A stretch of 64,000 bases of DNA from assembly GCA_031769625.1 (NCBI GenBank), contig JAUIMM010000484.1, forward strand, positions 6,173,501-6,237,500, written 5' to 3'. Shown in pieces: positions 33,181-45,345 of this stretch. A program made the position numbers and the translations under genes. Positions within the stretch are counted from its first letter, which is position 1; every line of letters starts with the position of its first letter. Source of the stretch: Taudactylus pleione (taxonomy: Eukaryota > Chordata > Amphibia > Anura > Myobatrachidae). The notes below the pieces were generated by a model. That model searched no databases, was not told the origin of the DNA, and saw only the letters and a list, made by a program, of their open reading frames with translations.

Positions 33181-33704
33181 ATTTTTTCAAGATTGACATC
33201 GAATTAAAAAAAAAATGTAGAAAATAAAACATGGAGTTTACAAACAATATGTAAAATGTAATTACCTGGCCTTTTCATTTAATCTCTTCCAGGTAAACTT
33301 AATAATCCAGGTAAATTTAACAATCTCCATAATTAGTTGTGTTATTTTAATAGAAATAATAATTAATAATAATTAATAATAATAAATATATATATTATAT
33401 AGTCATTAAGGGATTTCCAAAGCATTTTAATTTCAAATAAATCTATTATTTAGTCCCATTACATATAATTATTTTACATTACTTTTAAGATAATGGAACA
33501 TAAAGTGCCAAATGCAACTTACAAAAAAAAAAAGAGTGGAAAATTAAAATGATACAGCTGCAGGTTAGTTCAAGAAAGAATGCAAAATGAATGAGTCTGT
33601 TCTGCCATGGACACTCTTGCATGAATGCTGAGTGTGCTCCTTGTGTGATTCTGTGAATTGGAATGAAAAATAGAACATGCCTTGGCCTCTAAATAGCAAG
33701 TTTT
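33181..33704. other. No recognised feature, AT-rich
   Basis: Contains 'ataataattaataataa' low-complexity near 33355-33390. No gene seen. Confidence 0.45.
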
Positions 33705-34137
33705 TACCTCTTTTTCACCACAGCTAAAACCCGGGTTATTGCAGGGTTAACCCAGGTAGATCCTTGGTGTAAAAGGGGACAGGGTTTGATTCCCGGGTCG
33801 ATTGACCCGGCAAACCAACTGAGGTAACTTGCAGGGTTTAACACAGGAAAAACCTGTGAAACCCTGCAGTGTAAATGGCATGATCCGGGTCAGGGTGACC
33901 TGGATCGTGCCGCATGCTTGCTGATTGGCCAACTTCAGTGGCGCTTGGAGATGACGTCTTCTCCAAGTGTCCACTTCAATACTGGAAAATCCGGGTCTCT
34001 GCAGACCCGGCTCCGGTGTGAATGACGCCGACTCGGGAATATCCTTCATCGGCACAAGGGAAATTCCGGGTCTGATCCTGATTGGAACCTTGTTCCAACC
34101 TCCGGGTCAGACCCGGCTTTTCTGTATAAAAGCGGTA
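33705..34137 (-). mobile_element. TACC-ended MITE, copy B (inverted relative to A)
   Basis: A 433-bp element; its left end TACCTCTTTTTCACC matches the complement of copy A's right end, and it ends at 34137 with GCGGTA. Flanks are TTT/TTA, a weak 3-bp duplication. Same internal 'gcgcttggagatgacg' motif as copy A. Confidence 0.82.
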
Positions 34138-34874
34138 TTAATAAAATGCACCACAGTGCCTTCCTGGTGGGCTGAAATGATCTTTAATGGCTCAAAATCA
34201 TAAAACTAGAGCACCTCATAGATGGTTAATCAACATGCAATAGGTCTTAGAGGCAGAGATGTGCTAATGGCAGATTCACTAGATGGATTTTAAAACTAAT
34301 TAGATATTTTTCCTTCAAGGAATGGTATCAATAGTCATAACAGTTAAATTAAATAATTGTTGTGATTGATCCAGAAAATTGATCTAATTACCATGAACAT
34401 TGTGTTTCTCCTTTGTAAGTTTAAACTAAAATATGCCACAGAAAATCAATCAGCACATATAGAATGTATAAGAGGTTCAACGTAATGGACTTGTGCTTGT
34501 TTTCAATTCCAGTTTTTAGAGATGAGCAACATTTTCAATTCTGCACTCAGATGCATAATTTTTCACATTTCTCTGGTGGAATTTGGCCTTTTTTCAGGTG
34601 GAATTTTCAAAATCATTTTGGTATGCACAGAATTCTTCAGGCTTACCCCAAGCACACCATGGAGCAGAAATAAACCCTAAAGAGTTATCTCTCTCAACTG
34701 ATCATCTTGGTGAAACCATGCTGCACTGCAGGTGGGGCAGATTTAAACTGTGCAGAGAGATTTAGATATGGGAGGGAGGTGTCCAAACTGACATCTAAAT
34801 TGTAGAGTAATAATAAAACTGGGTAGTATTTGTGGGCTACATGTAAAAGCAGCCAGTATTTACCCTACATGCAA
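34138..34874. other. No gene; possible hAT-end fragment
   Basis: 'tagagatgagcaacattttc' near 34515 resembles a hAT terminus of the style seen elsewhere in the window, but no partner end was found. Confidence 0.3.
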
Positions 34875-35143
34875 AAAAAAATAATTATGTATTTACATCC
34901 CTTGCATTGCAACATGGTTTGTCCATGTACACAGTTAAGTGCTATCTCTCTCTCTATTTCCAAATATGAATCAGGCCCTTTGTGTATAAGGTGTATATAA
35001 CACATACATGCATTCTGTGTGTATATTTGGGTCCCATTCCCAAGATATCTCATTATGATATGCAAATATTCCAAAATATGGAATATTCCAATATCCAAAA
35101 TACCCCTGGCCCCAAGCAATTTGGATATGGGAGACTCAACCTG
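34875..35143 (-). mobile_element. Tigger/pogo-like transposon relic
   Basis: Minus strand starts CAGGTTGAGTCTCCCATATCC at 35143 next to TA (35144-35145) and continues 'tttgcatatcataatgagat', 'cttgggaatgggacccaaat', 'tatacaccttatacacaaag'. I recognise this as the end of a Tigger-type (pogo, Tc1/mariner) element also known from mammals. Only one end is present and there is no transposase. Confidence 0.72.
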
Positions 35144-35145
35144 TA

Positions 35146-35474
35146 GCCTATTATAAGCAGCATACTGATGATAACTATGTTCTACCTATATTGACAAATA
35201 CCACAGATAAGAATGAATAACGGTATAAAGTACTGGCGCTGTATCTAAGGGTTGGGATGGTGGGATTATTGAATAAACAATATATAAAAGTATATAGAAT
35301 AAAACTTCCCTTATATGGTAAAACTCTGCAAATTCTTCACGGTTTTCATCAATTTGAAATTAAATAAACACAATCCCACAGTGCACCAAATAAAATCCAA
35401 TTGGATGACTTAATTTCCTTATGAAAAAAACCCTGAGAGAAGTGAGAAACTAGTCAAGGCATTACAGTGGACTG
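35146..35474. other. No recognised feature
   Basis: AT-rich; 'tactggcgctgtatctaagg' near 35230 resembles phrases in retroelement leaders but is too short to assign. Confidence 0.35.
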
Positions 35475-36660
35475 CAGTGGCATAACTAGGGTACTTGGAG
35501 CCCAGGGCAAATTTGAAAAGGGAGCCCCCCCATGTGCGCACACCTTCGGCGCCCGCGGCAAAAAAATGGCCGTGGTCACTTATAAATGGGGCATGTCAAC
35601 ATGACACACCCCTTTATCTTCATATCATAGTAGTGACCCTTATACAGTATCCCCAGTAGTGGTCCCTCTTATACAGCCCCCAATTAGTTCCCCTTACTCA
35701 GTACCCCCAGTAGAGGCCCATCAAATGCAGTGCCCCATGTAGTGTTCCCCCTTATGCAGTGCCCCCAGTAGCCATCCCCACAATGCAGTGCGCCCAGTAG
35801 CGGTATCACCCTTATGCAGTGCCCTTTATATAGTGCCCCCAGCAGTAGTCCCCCCCATTCAGTTTTCCCAGTAGTGGTCCCCCTTATGCATGCACCCAGT
35901 AGTGATCCCCCCTATCCAGTATCCCCTGTAGTGGTCCCTCCTATTATTGCCCCCAGTAGTGGTCCCCCAGTGCAGTGCCTCTAGTAGTAGGCCCCTTTTA
36001 TAATGCCCCCAGTGGTAGTTTTCCCCCCCAAGTAGTAGTCCTCAGTAGAAGTTCCCCCTCCCGATTAAGAGCCCCCAGTAGTAGCCCCCCCAGTAGAGGT
36101 CCTCCCAATAATGGTGCCCCCAGTAGTAGCCACCCCGCCCCCATTGTGCCCTCACCCTCAGTAGAGGTCCCCCCAGTAGTAGCCACCCCCCTCCCCCGTT
36201 GTGACCCCAGTAGTGCAGACAGGTTTGAAAAAAATAGATATAAAAATATACTTACCTGAATCCACGCTGCTGCTCTGGATCGCGACACCGCTCCCGCCGC
36301 CGCCCGCCAGTCCTCCTGGGCTGGCGCGCTCAGCATTATGGGAGAGACGTCATGATGTCATGACGTCTGTCCCATTACCCACTGCAGGAGCCGGACGGAA
36401 GCCTGGCTCTTGCAGTGGGTGCTGCAGCAGTCAATGAGAGTCTATCTGACTCTCATTGGCTGCTGTTTAACACACGCATCGCCGCCAGCGCTGGCAGCGA
36501 TTCGTGTGTTATGCACAGCCTGAGCCCGCCTCCTAGCGCTATTGGGCAAGTGCTCAGGGGGAGGGAATTGGCTCAGCTGTGCAGCACAGGACCAGTGCTG
36601 GAAGCCTAGCACCGGTCCTGTGTAAATGTGTAGCGCTGACCGCACTCACTGCGGTCGGCA
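35475..36660 (+). repeat. CAGTGGCATAAC-started repeat, copy 2
   Basis: Starts CAGTGGCATAACTAGG, then 'ggagcccagggcaa', the 'cccccagtagtggtccccc' minisatellite (35630-36220), 'cttacctgaatccacgctg', 'gagagacgtcatgatgtcatg', 'gagtctatctgactctcatt'. The order matches the palindrome core (7746-9025), and this copy runs about 200 bp further. The right end was not identified. Probably a DNA transposon family with a variable internal minisatellite. Confidence 0.75.
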
Positions 36661-37494
36661 CTACACTGGTGGCTAGCTAGGGCGGGACATTACTTCTGTA
36701 GCTATTAGTAGCATCCCAGAATTTGGAGAACTGCCTATCACCATCAGGGGCAGAGCCGTCTTTTTATCAGTGGAGATGCGACACACCACATGGAGTCGCA
36801 GCATACAGGTATCCTTTTTCTCCACCTATGACCAATCATACTGTATTCAGCCACTACACATGGTAGACTGGACATTGCTATATTCACCTTTATTACCTGG
36901 TTGCGAGTCACTGGAGCAACGCTAATCCAAGGACACTATCACATTTTATTTCCCTGGCCTGGTTGGGTGCTGCTGGAGCGGTGCCACCATAAGGAGACGC
37001 TAGAATGTGAATCTATTGTGAGCAACTTAACACATAAGCTGGAGCTCTGTGATCCAGAACGTGATGCAGGATTGTGCAATAGTCAGCTTGATTCCTGATT
37101 TTCTTATGATACGGAGTTAACGCATTGTGGTCATACAATATATGCATTGGACAGGAGGCTCATTCCACAAATAATCTTGTATGATGACTATATATCGATA
37201 TATCTTTCACATCTAAAGCCTTTTTTCCTTATGTACTGTATATGTGATCTATTCCATATAACGTATATAGAGGGGATTGAATTTTACACTGGTCTCAAAT
37301 ATTCTATTGAAGCGTTGCATAGACACATTGTGTAGTTCAATAATAGCAACATTGTGTTAGTCATTTTTGCAACAGGTCACATTGATTGGAGGCACATTTA
37401 TACTGTGTATTAATGCTTAATGTATGTATATGTTTTTAGATTGAACTGCAGTTCTCTTATACATGTTTAACCAATATATGTTTGGAATTGGTAT
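36661..37494. other. No recognised gene; possible retroelement leader
   Basis: Contains imperfect repeats such as 'gagtcactggagcaacgct' and 'tgctgctggagcggtgcc'. These look like untranslated leader sequence of a retroelement, but there is no coding evidence. The repeat at 37495-37925 seems inserted in it. Confidence 0.3.
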
Positions 37495-37925
37495 GCTACA
37501 CCGACGTGGAAGGAAATCCCGATCATCGGAAAGGTAAGTATTTCCTAACCTAATCTACCCCCTAGCTCTAACCCTCCTTTACGGTGCCTAACCCTAACCT
37601 CCCCTCTAAGTGCCTAAACCTAACCCCCCCTTTCCCCGCCGCCTAAACCTAAGTCCCCCGGAGGGGTGCCTAACCCTAAGTTCCCCCGGGGGTGCCTAAC
37701 CCTCCTACCCCCTAGCCTGTCTAACCTCCAGGGGGGGTGCCTAACCCTAAGTCCCCCCCCGGAACCCTAAACCTAACCCTCCCCCCCGCATCTGTCCACA
37801 CTAGGCACCCAGCATCCCTTTGCGCTGGTCTCCCGGCATAGGTTAATTAACCCTCGCTGGGATTCTGTGGTGGAGATGCCGACAACTGGTGTCGCTATGT
37901 CGACCGCCAGCATCATAAACGCATT
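37495..37925. repeat. Element with telomere-like CCTAACCC core
   Basis: From about 37540 to 37790: 'gcctaaccctaacctccc', 'gcctaaacctaac', 'gcctaaccctaagtccccc' and variants. Ends contain 'aaatcccgatcatcgg' and 'gccgacaactggtgtcg'. Shares 'ggtaagt' followed by the C-rich core with 16980-17110. Confidence 0.65.
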
Positions 37926-38977
37926 CCATATGTTTAATACATTTTTATAATTATAAAGTCTTGGGTTATTTTGTATTGGAACTAGCGCAGATACCTCTTT
38001 TACATTTTGTGGTTTTTGTGAGGGTTTGTGCAAGACCCCTCTGGTGTCAGCAGCTGGTTCCCATACTGGACAACATTTGAATTACAGCGCACCATCTTTC
38101 CTTTTCCAAATGGATAACTGTATCAATAATAGTGGCAGAGCAGTTTTATAGATATGTGATGTTAAAAAAACTTCCCATGCATTGGTACCAACTTAATTAA
38201 GTCTATATACCAATATAGTGAATGGAGACAAATCATGAAAAAGTGATAACATTAATTGACACAATTCCAGTTTGTGACTAAACTAGTTGGGCAAGGCCTT
38301 TGGTACTCCAAATGTTGTGATGTCACATGCCGTTCACAGTGGCTGGAGACTTGAAAATGCAAGCTAGCATTAAGGACTTGTCTGGCACGGTATCTGCCCG
38401 CTGCTACTATGCAGATGTATCGGAGTTGCATGCTGTGTCAGGAGTTTGTAATATACCAGCTGATCCTTACTATAATGTACATGAGTATTGAAATATAGTA
38501 AAGTGCTTTTTATAATGTGTGCGCCCTCCATTTTGTTTATATATATATATAATGTTATATATACAGATGCACTCACGCCATAGCTATGCACCATGCTACT
38601 CTATGGCGCATCCCCGATCACGGGAGTGCATCTCCATTCAGTCCTATGGAGACGTGAAAGTGCGTCCTTGATCGTGGGGGTGCATCTCCCATTATATCCT
38701 ATGGAGATGTGAATGCGTATCTCCGATAGCAGGAGTCCATCCTGCGCCACGCATAGCACGATTTGCTGCGCTATGGACAACAATGTAGCTGGGCAGATCT
38801 GTATCTGCACTCACATCATAAATATTGGACAAATGCTGGGGAAATTCTCAAGGTAAACTCCAATGGATGATCCTAAATGTAGCAGGAAAAATCCACATGC
38901 AATGTAGAATAAGGGGACTCACCAGTCTTTAGACAAGTTCAAAGGATTTCATTAATTCAGAAATATGTCCAAATGTT

Positions 38978-39013
38978 GTTGATGTTTTGGTCCAGTTACA
39001 GACCTTTGTCAAG
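38978..39013 (-). other. Hammerhead-like relic, Penelope leader style
   Basis: Minus strand 'cttgacaaaggtctgtaact' then 'ggaccaaaacatc': a GGTC/GACC stem between a CTTGAYRAA-like and an AAAAC segment. PLE terminal repeats are known to carry hammerhead ribozymes with a CUGANGA-stem-GAAA core; here core bases are mutated, so it would not cleave. Confidence 0.35.
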
Positions 39014-39850
39014 ACACATCACAACCATATACAACAGCACCAGTTGTCGGCAGTGGGGCAGCAAACACATTTCTTAAATGAAAGCAGAATGCTTTCGTAT
39101 CAGAATCCCCAACTGTATACTCAGGCTAACTACCTTAATAAAGCATAAAATACAGATAGTGTCCTAATAAACTGTGGCTTCAGTCGCGCCAAACAGCCCC
39201 TCTTGGCATGCCAGGTCCCGGGTAACTTGGCCGTGCCGAGCATCTTAATTTTGTAGATTACAGTGATCAATTTGATGTGCAGCATTTGTATATCTGTGTG
39301 AAATTCAGTCTGAATCTGTATACGAAGTACTAAGATGCAGTGGCTGTGGCTTTTTCTCACACCAAGTTCCATTGTGCTTCATCTGTAACTTTGTACATGT
39401 TTAAAACTTTTTCTTGTGCTGTTAAAGTCACAGCCCAATGTCTCTCATACACATTCAGTGGTGTTTTGCTGGGTCTGCAATGCAAAGCAGCTCAGTCGCA
39501 CTGGGTGTCTCGTGCCGTGTGGCATGTAGATGCTTGGTAAATGGGGACACATCTGTAGTCTTGTCTGCATAGTCTTTGAGGTTTCAGATGTCATCCACAC
39601 ACGCAATGAACATTTTCATATAAAGAGAACAAAATGGCCCAATAGTTCAATACTATCACACAATACTATTTAATTCCAGAAAATATATCTCATGTAAAAT
39701 ACCCGTACATCAAATAAATTATGAAAAAGCTTATCTGTTTGGCATTAGTAGCATCAGTCTCTGGCAAGGATACAGTTTCAACAGTGGTGCAACAGCCAGT
39801 AAGTGGAGTCATAAATGGGGGATACTGTAGTCCAAGAGTACTCCAATGCA

Positions 39851-39880
39851 TTTCGTCCTACTGTAAATAACTTCTTCAGG
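39851..39880 (-). other. Hammerhead-like relic with CTGAAGA and CGAAA
   Basis: Minus strand 'cctgaagaag', about 12 bases, then 'aggacgaaatg'. CTGAAGA fits the hammerhead CUGANGA box and GAAA the second box; stem II is short and poor. Probably derived from a PLE leader. Confidence 0.35.
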
Positions 39881-40000
39881 GGGCATAAGGTGTAATGGTC
39901 ACCAGATCCCATATTTGTATCATGTAAACATTTTGATTTGAATTGACCATTACTTCTTTGATGTAGCAGAAACAAATATTGTTGATAGTATAATGATTTC

Positions 40001-40160
40001 AGAAATTCTCACAATGTATTGCTACAGTATATGTTTCCAAAATTTGACTATGAAGTTCAAGTAAAGTTTACATGCAGCAATTTTACTTGCTTTAGTATCA
40101 ATACATGATAAAAAATAAAAAAAATATATTACTGATATTGTTTATTTATAAAGTAACTGG

Positions 40161-40204
<44 letters not shown>

Positions 40205-41985
40205 GATATAATAAATTATTTCTTGAGACACACTAAAATGATTGTAAATGGTTCAGTTTTTATGTTCTAAAATAGTAAAAATCAATATTAATATTTTGAG
40301 AAAACGTTAGCACATAACGAATTCTGGTGAGGCAAAAGCTCCATGACTAAGGTAAAATCTAAAAGGTAATGTAGCAAAGTGCATTTTTACAAACCACAAT
40401 TTAAAATACATCTTTTCAAACCATGCAATTAATATTTGCTACAAACTGCATATTGTTTGCATTTCGGAATATGCCACGTCAGAGATGGTTTTATACAAAC
40501 TGCAGGTTAATATTTTTTTTTTATGAAACTGCATAATGAACAACTCTTTATAATAGTTCCTCCAGTATATTGTATTCATCCATTTTTACATTGCTGCTAT
40601 ACAGACTCTTGCTTCATTGTACAGTGAGTGACTATGAAGTCTTTATATCATTGGTGCATATCAGGGCAAGAAGCGTCTTTCAGTGCTAATTTATAAAAAA
40701 ACAAAAACTGTGAAGAGTTTGCCGGGGAGGGATCGGAGGATCCCTCTCTGGTAATGGTCTCCCCATAGGTACTAATATGAATATGGTGTTAGCTCATTGG
40801 ACCAAGCTCAAAAAAGCTGATTGCCCTGATCATAGTACCTCTTGAGAACTATGGAGACTTTGGTCAAATAAAGAACATATTTCTTGCGTTAGACATTTCT
40901 TAAATTACCCCAGTACTTAATCCATATCAACATGATCTTTCCAGTAGTAGACCCACTGTTATTTTTAATCCATTTGTGGTTCAGTTGTTTTTAATAGATT
41001 AAATCCATTGATGATGTTCTTGTAAGCACTGCAATGTTCTGGACCAGCTACCTTCACCCCAGCTGATAAATATGCCAATGAGAGTGATCAGTTCCCTTGA
41101 TTTTCCAGTCTGGCGGATAAAATTTAATTAGATAACATTTTTATTGTTCAGAATGATCAATTGAAGTCCAATTACATTGCAGTGGTCAGTTCTGAACATT
41201 GAACACACACAAATTGTGGCCAGCAGGTGGTTTAGCATTGCCCTGAGCTGCAGTTCTCAAAAGATGAATGACACTTCAAAGTAATGACTGCAAAATTAAT
41301 TCAGTACTAATTGCAAGTTTAGCAGCAGTGTTATGGATCATAAATGCAACATGCTGCTTCCATTGTTCATCCAATGACTTGTTAAAATTGCTTTGAGTGT
41401 ATAAGGATCATTTGCCATTATGCTGAAGTAATCACTATTTTGCCAAGTGCAAAACTACTGGTGAATGTGATTCAAGGCAACACACCAGCGGTGTTAAATG
41501 TCTCATTAGTATATAAGCTAAGTGATGAAAAGGGTATTGTAATGCAGGTTATCCCTCAGGCAGCAGAATGGTTTGGCCCACCTCTGATTGCACTGTTTAG
41601 TTGAAGCACTTCATCATACTTCTGCTCTTTTCAAAGCCTTTCGATGAAAATGATGCTGTTAAATGTAGTGTTAACATGATAGAAATCTTTTTTTTTTTAT
41701 TCATTAACTGTAGAACTAATGAACTGATACAGTTTGTAACCTTGTATCAAGAAAGACTGTTGTTCCCGTAAAATCATACTGATTAAATCAAGGTCAGCCT
41801 CATTAGAATCCTTTGCTGAGCTCTGCCATTTAATGATCTTGACCTCCATTAATTATAAGTATACTGTCAATGAGATGCTATCTTTATCTAAATTCTGTAC
41901 TTTCTGAAATGCAAAATAAATTAAAGCAACATGTTTTACAAATAGCACTGGGAGCTAGGATAGAGTGTTAAATTGTTATCAGAAT
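40001..41985. other. No recognised repeat; candidate conserved non-coding DNA
   Basis: Apart from a (TA)n tract at 40160-40200, this reads as complex, single-copy, AT-rich sequence without open frames. It includes homeodomain-style motifs ('aatttaattagata' near 41130, 'ttaattcagtactaatt' near 41298) and an E-box-like 'cagcaggtgg' near 41222. Function is speculative. Confidence 0.35.
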
Positions 41986-41989
41986 ACCA

Positions 41990-43985
41990 AATAATGTAAT
42001 AAATTATAAATTCTTTATTTTCAAAACTATTTATGAGAAATCACAAATAGAAAACAAAGGAAACCAAGTACTATAAAATAATACTGGGCAACCCTTATAA
42101 GAACATCACATACAGTATCTAGAAAACACCATTAAATGTAGAAAAAATATATGAGAACTATATAGTATCAAATAGAGCAAATGGTTTAAGAAACATTTCT
42201 CAAATATTATTAAAAGAAGAAGAAAAAAAGGAAGAAAGAAAGAAGGGAAAAGAGAAGAAAATAAAGAGATTTGGATGGGGAGAAGGGAAAAGTAAAAACT
42301 GGAGACAAGCAGATGTCTTAACCAGACCAAAAAATGAGGTTCAAAAGGACTCATTTGTAGGGGGGAAGCTCAAGAGGTCATCCTCGAGGAAGGAGAGCCT
42401 TATATGAGGGAGTAGTTTTGAAATCAATCCAGAGAGTCCACAGTGCTATAAATTTCGACTGCTTCTCGGGAGCTTCATAAAAAATATCGTCCATGGACAT
42501 ATAAAAATCAAGGTGTTCACACCGTTCCCACACTGAAGGGGGATGTTTGAATGCCAATGAACAGGAATGACCGCCCTAGCAGCATTGTTAATAGGCTTTA
42601 GAAGGGATTTTTTGTATTGTGCTACTGGGATCTTAGAATAAGAGATCAACCAAAATTCGGGGCCCTGGGTTAATGAATAACCTACTATTTCCGAGGCCAA
42701 GGCTATAACTTTCTGCCAAAACAGGGCAATAAGAGAGCAATCCCACCATATGTGAATCAATGTACCTGGCTCCTTTTGGCAATGCCAGCAGAGAGGGGAC
42801 ACAGAGGGGAAAAAAATTTGTGAAGGACTGTCGGGCAGCGATACCATCTAGTTAAAACTTTGTATTGAGTCTCCAATACCTCTATGCTAGAGGAACAGAT
42901 ACTTGAAATCTGAAACACCTTTTCCCAGTCAACTTGTATTCCTTTTAGTGAAAAATCTCGATCCCAAGCATCTGCAAAACTAGGGTTTGCAGGGAATTGA
43001 GAATGTTGTAAAATCTTATAAATGCCAGAGATAATATGCGTAGTGGTCTTTTTATGGAAGCACATAGACTCAAAGGGGGTCAGGTCTCTAGATAGACCCA
43101 CGGGTCCCCCAAGGGACAGAATAAAATGACAAAGCTGGAGGTAAAACCAAGAACATTGATCATCTAAAGAAGTAGCAGAACAGAGTTCCTGAAAGGAAAG
43201 AAACTGGCCTTTAGAGAGTATGTGGCATGCTCTAGTGAGCCAAGCCTTGGACCAGAGGTAAATAACCTTCCTCGAAATTCCAGGGGGAATTTGAGCTATA
43301 TAGAAAAGTTGTGAGAGGAGATGGAGTGGGAGAGATAACACTTTTACCTTGCAACTTCGTCCATGCCTCCAGCATTGGTCCCACAGTTGGGTGAGAGGAA
43401 CGCACTATTTTAGAGCACCACGAGAGCATTCCCAGGTAAATATTGGAGGATGCAGATTCTAATTTTACCCATTGCTGTCCTCCAGAGTCACGGGTCCAGC
43501 TTAAAACCCTACTTAGAACAATAGCATGATAATAGGTAGAGATAAAGGGGACTTGTTTCACCCACGACTTTTTAGCCAACAGAGAAATATATGTTTAAAT
43601 CTAGGTTCCTTCCCCCCCATATAAATCTACTTAGGAGAGTTTGCACTTCAGAGAGAAAGCAAGGGGAAGTTCTATCAGTGTTGTTTGCATTAGATATAAA
43701 AGCCTAGGAAGGACATTAATTTTTATGATATTCATTCTTCCTAGCCAAGAAAAACACTGTGAGAGCCATTGATCCAATCCTTCTGGACTGAGCAAAGCAG
43801 AGAATATTATTAAGTGAAAAGAGGTCATTCAGACATCTAGGAAGAAGGATACCTAGGTATTTGATATGAGACGGATGCCATTTAAAAGGAAAGGAGGCAT
43901 GTAGGGCAGAAACTGTGTCCTCCGAAGCGGAGACATTAAGGGCATAACAGCATATCCAGGCAGTTTTTGTCAGTCAAGGCTTGGT
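41990..43985 (-). pseudogene. 5'-truncated L1 (LINE), ORF2 C-terminal region
   Basis: L1 ORF2 provides endonuclease and reverse transcriptase; only its C-terminal third remains. Minus-strand pieces in order: KYLGI-like (near 43860), WLSQCFSWLGRMNIIKINVLP then RLLYLMQT (43631-43828), 42757-43579 with WSKAWLTRACHIL and YKVLTRWYRCP, and the final CWHCQKEPGTLIHIWWDC motif with W-H-S-N (42446-42847), the typical L1 'C-x-x-C...H-x-x-W-x-C' knuckle. Frames shift several times. After the stop at 42446 an AT-rich tail with AATAAAG (minus, near 42015) marks the 3' end. Truncation at 43985 is typical of L1 insertion. Confidence 0.88.
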
Positions 43986-43990
43986 GGGAC

Positions 43991-44639
43991 CAGCAGTTAC
44001 ACAGTAAAAAAAAGCTTATTATCTAATTTACTGATTTTTTTTCCCTAACACACAATGGCAGTGGTGTTGGTAGGAGTCCCAGTGATTTCAGTTGTTTGGG
44101 GGGCTGTATTTTCACTGGATAAGGTGACCCATATATTTTTTGTTTAAACTGACTGTTAGTGAGAGTGCTATGAGCATTTTTGGTGTCAAATGGGGCCAGG
44201 GTGTATCTCTTTGAATTAGTTTGTTTATTTTATTACACAGCATTAGGACATAAGTCATCTTCATCAACTTGATGATGGTGACTTGCATCTCTACCGCATG
44301 ATGATAAAGAACCTTGAGCTGGAGAGGTACTTATTGTTGTGTACATATGTGGTTTGCAAAGTCAAGTGCAATGAGTACTTAGCTTTACATGGATGTAAAT
44401 TGGTATGGTATGCCTTGGGTGCAAGTGGGTTAGCTGTTTTTTTTTGGCCCCAATCACTCTGTATACACTTGAGGTTTCCCACAAGATTACATATGTCACA
44501 TTATATGTCAGGATTTAGGCAGACTGAAGGACAAAGACATTGTGGACAAGGACATTCAACAGTTTCCTAGAAGCGATGACAGGCTGGAAATTATATATAT
44601 GTACAATATATATCTAATAATAAAGCCATGAAACCCCCT
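43991..44639. other. No recognised feature
   Basis: Between L1 and the Penelope element. The short frame 44283-44570 has no recognisable domain. It may be the leader of the downstream PLE. Confidence 0.4.
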
Positions 44640-44694
44640 TTAGGGGTAAAGACCCGCGCCAAGCATGAAAAGGACGTCAGCCCATTAGAAGAGG

Positions 44695-45345
44695 ATGACA
44701 GTACCAGAGGGGGAAAACGCAATGGACACCCCAAGAAAACTTAATCTATCTCAGAGAATCTTGTCCCCAGTGGAAGCCCAAGTATTGAGTAAGGGACTAT
44801 CTTTTATTCCGACCAATAAATTTGATGAATTTGAGTGGAAGATTGATATCGCCCAGTTGAACCGCCAATTGAAATTGCAGGTCGTCTTTAAAGAAAAGGA
44901 ACACACACTAGTGCCCAGTACACCTGAATTCAGTATCTTTCAAAAGAAATCAGGATTTGATCCTTTGTCCAATAACATTTTGATACAAAGCTTCATTAAG
45001 GTTATGGACTCCCAGGTATGCTCCTCAGCTTTCAAGAACAACAACACTTACTCTAATCTCTCCAAAAAAGAATGGATGGCACTTAAACAACTTCGAACAT
45101 ATGATGATGTAATGATTCTACCTGCCGTTAAAGGAGGGGGAATTGTCCTGTTGGATCTTGAAGACTACAAGACAGAAGTTTATTCCCAACTTGCAAAGGT
45201 GGATGTTTATGAGAAACTTACACAAGACCCAACTAAGAGATACAAGTTGGAATGTGATAATAGTTTGGATTCTGCATGGAAAGATGACATTATTACTTTG
45301 GAAGTCATACAATACCTTAAAACTGCTTTTCCTCTGGTACTTACT
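44695..45345 (+). pseudogene. PLE N-terminal region up to RT
   Basis: The frame starting at 44695 shows LSPVEAQVLSKGLSFIPTNK, the conserved PLE segment before the RT, then NLSKKEWMALKQL and ILPAVKGGGIVLLD (related to the 'ADKGgaiVV' box) and YEKLTQDPT. The frame changes near 45345 into the RT core. Upstream of 44695 in this frame are stops, so the Met is the earliest supportable start, though the original start may lie upstream. Confidence 0.85.

Larger units (their letters stand above)
37926..40000. other. No gene; scattered retroelement-leader fragments
   Basis: Holds two hammerhead-like relics (listed separately) and, at 38560-38770, short inverted and repeated motifs 'tatggcgcatccccgatcacggg', 'tatggagatgtgaatgcg'-style, possibly a MITE. 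Otherwise nothing is recognised. Confidence 0.35.

Noticed and set aside
16980..37925. Interstitial telomere from chromosome fusion
   Set aside because: The CCTAACCC-like cores are degenerate, short and embedded in dispersed repeats at three places, which fits a repeat family better than a fusion.
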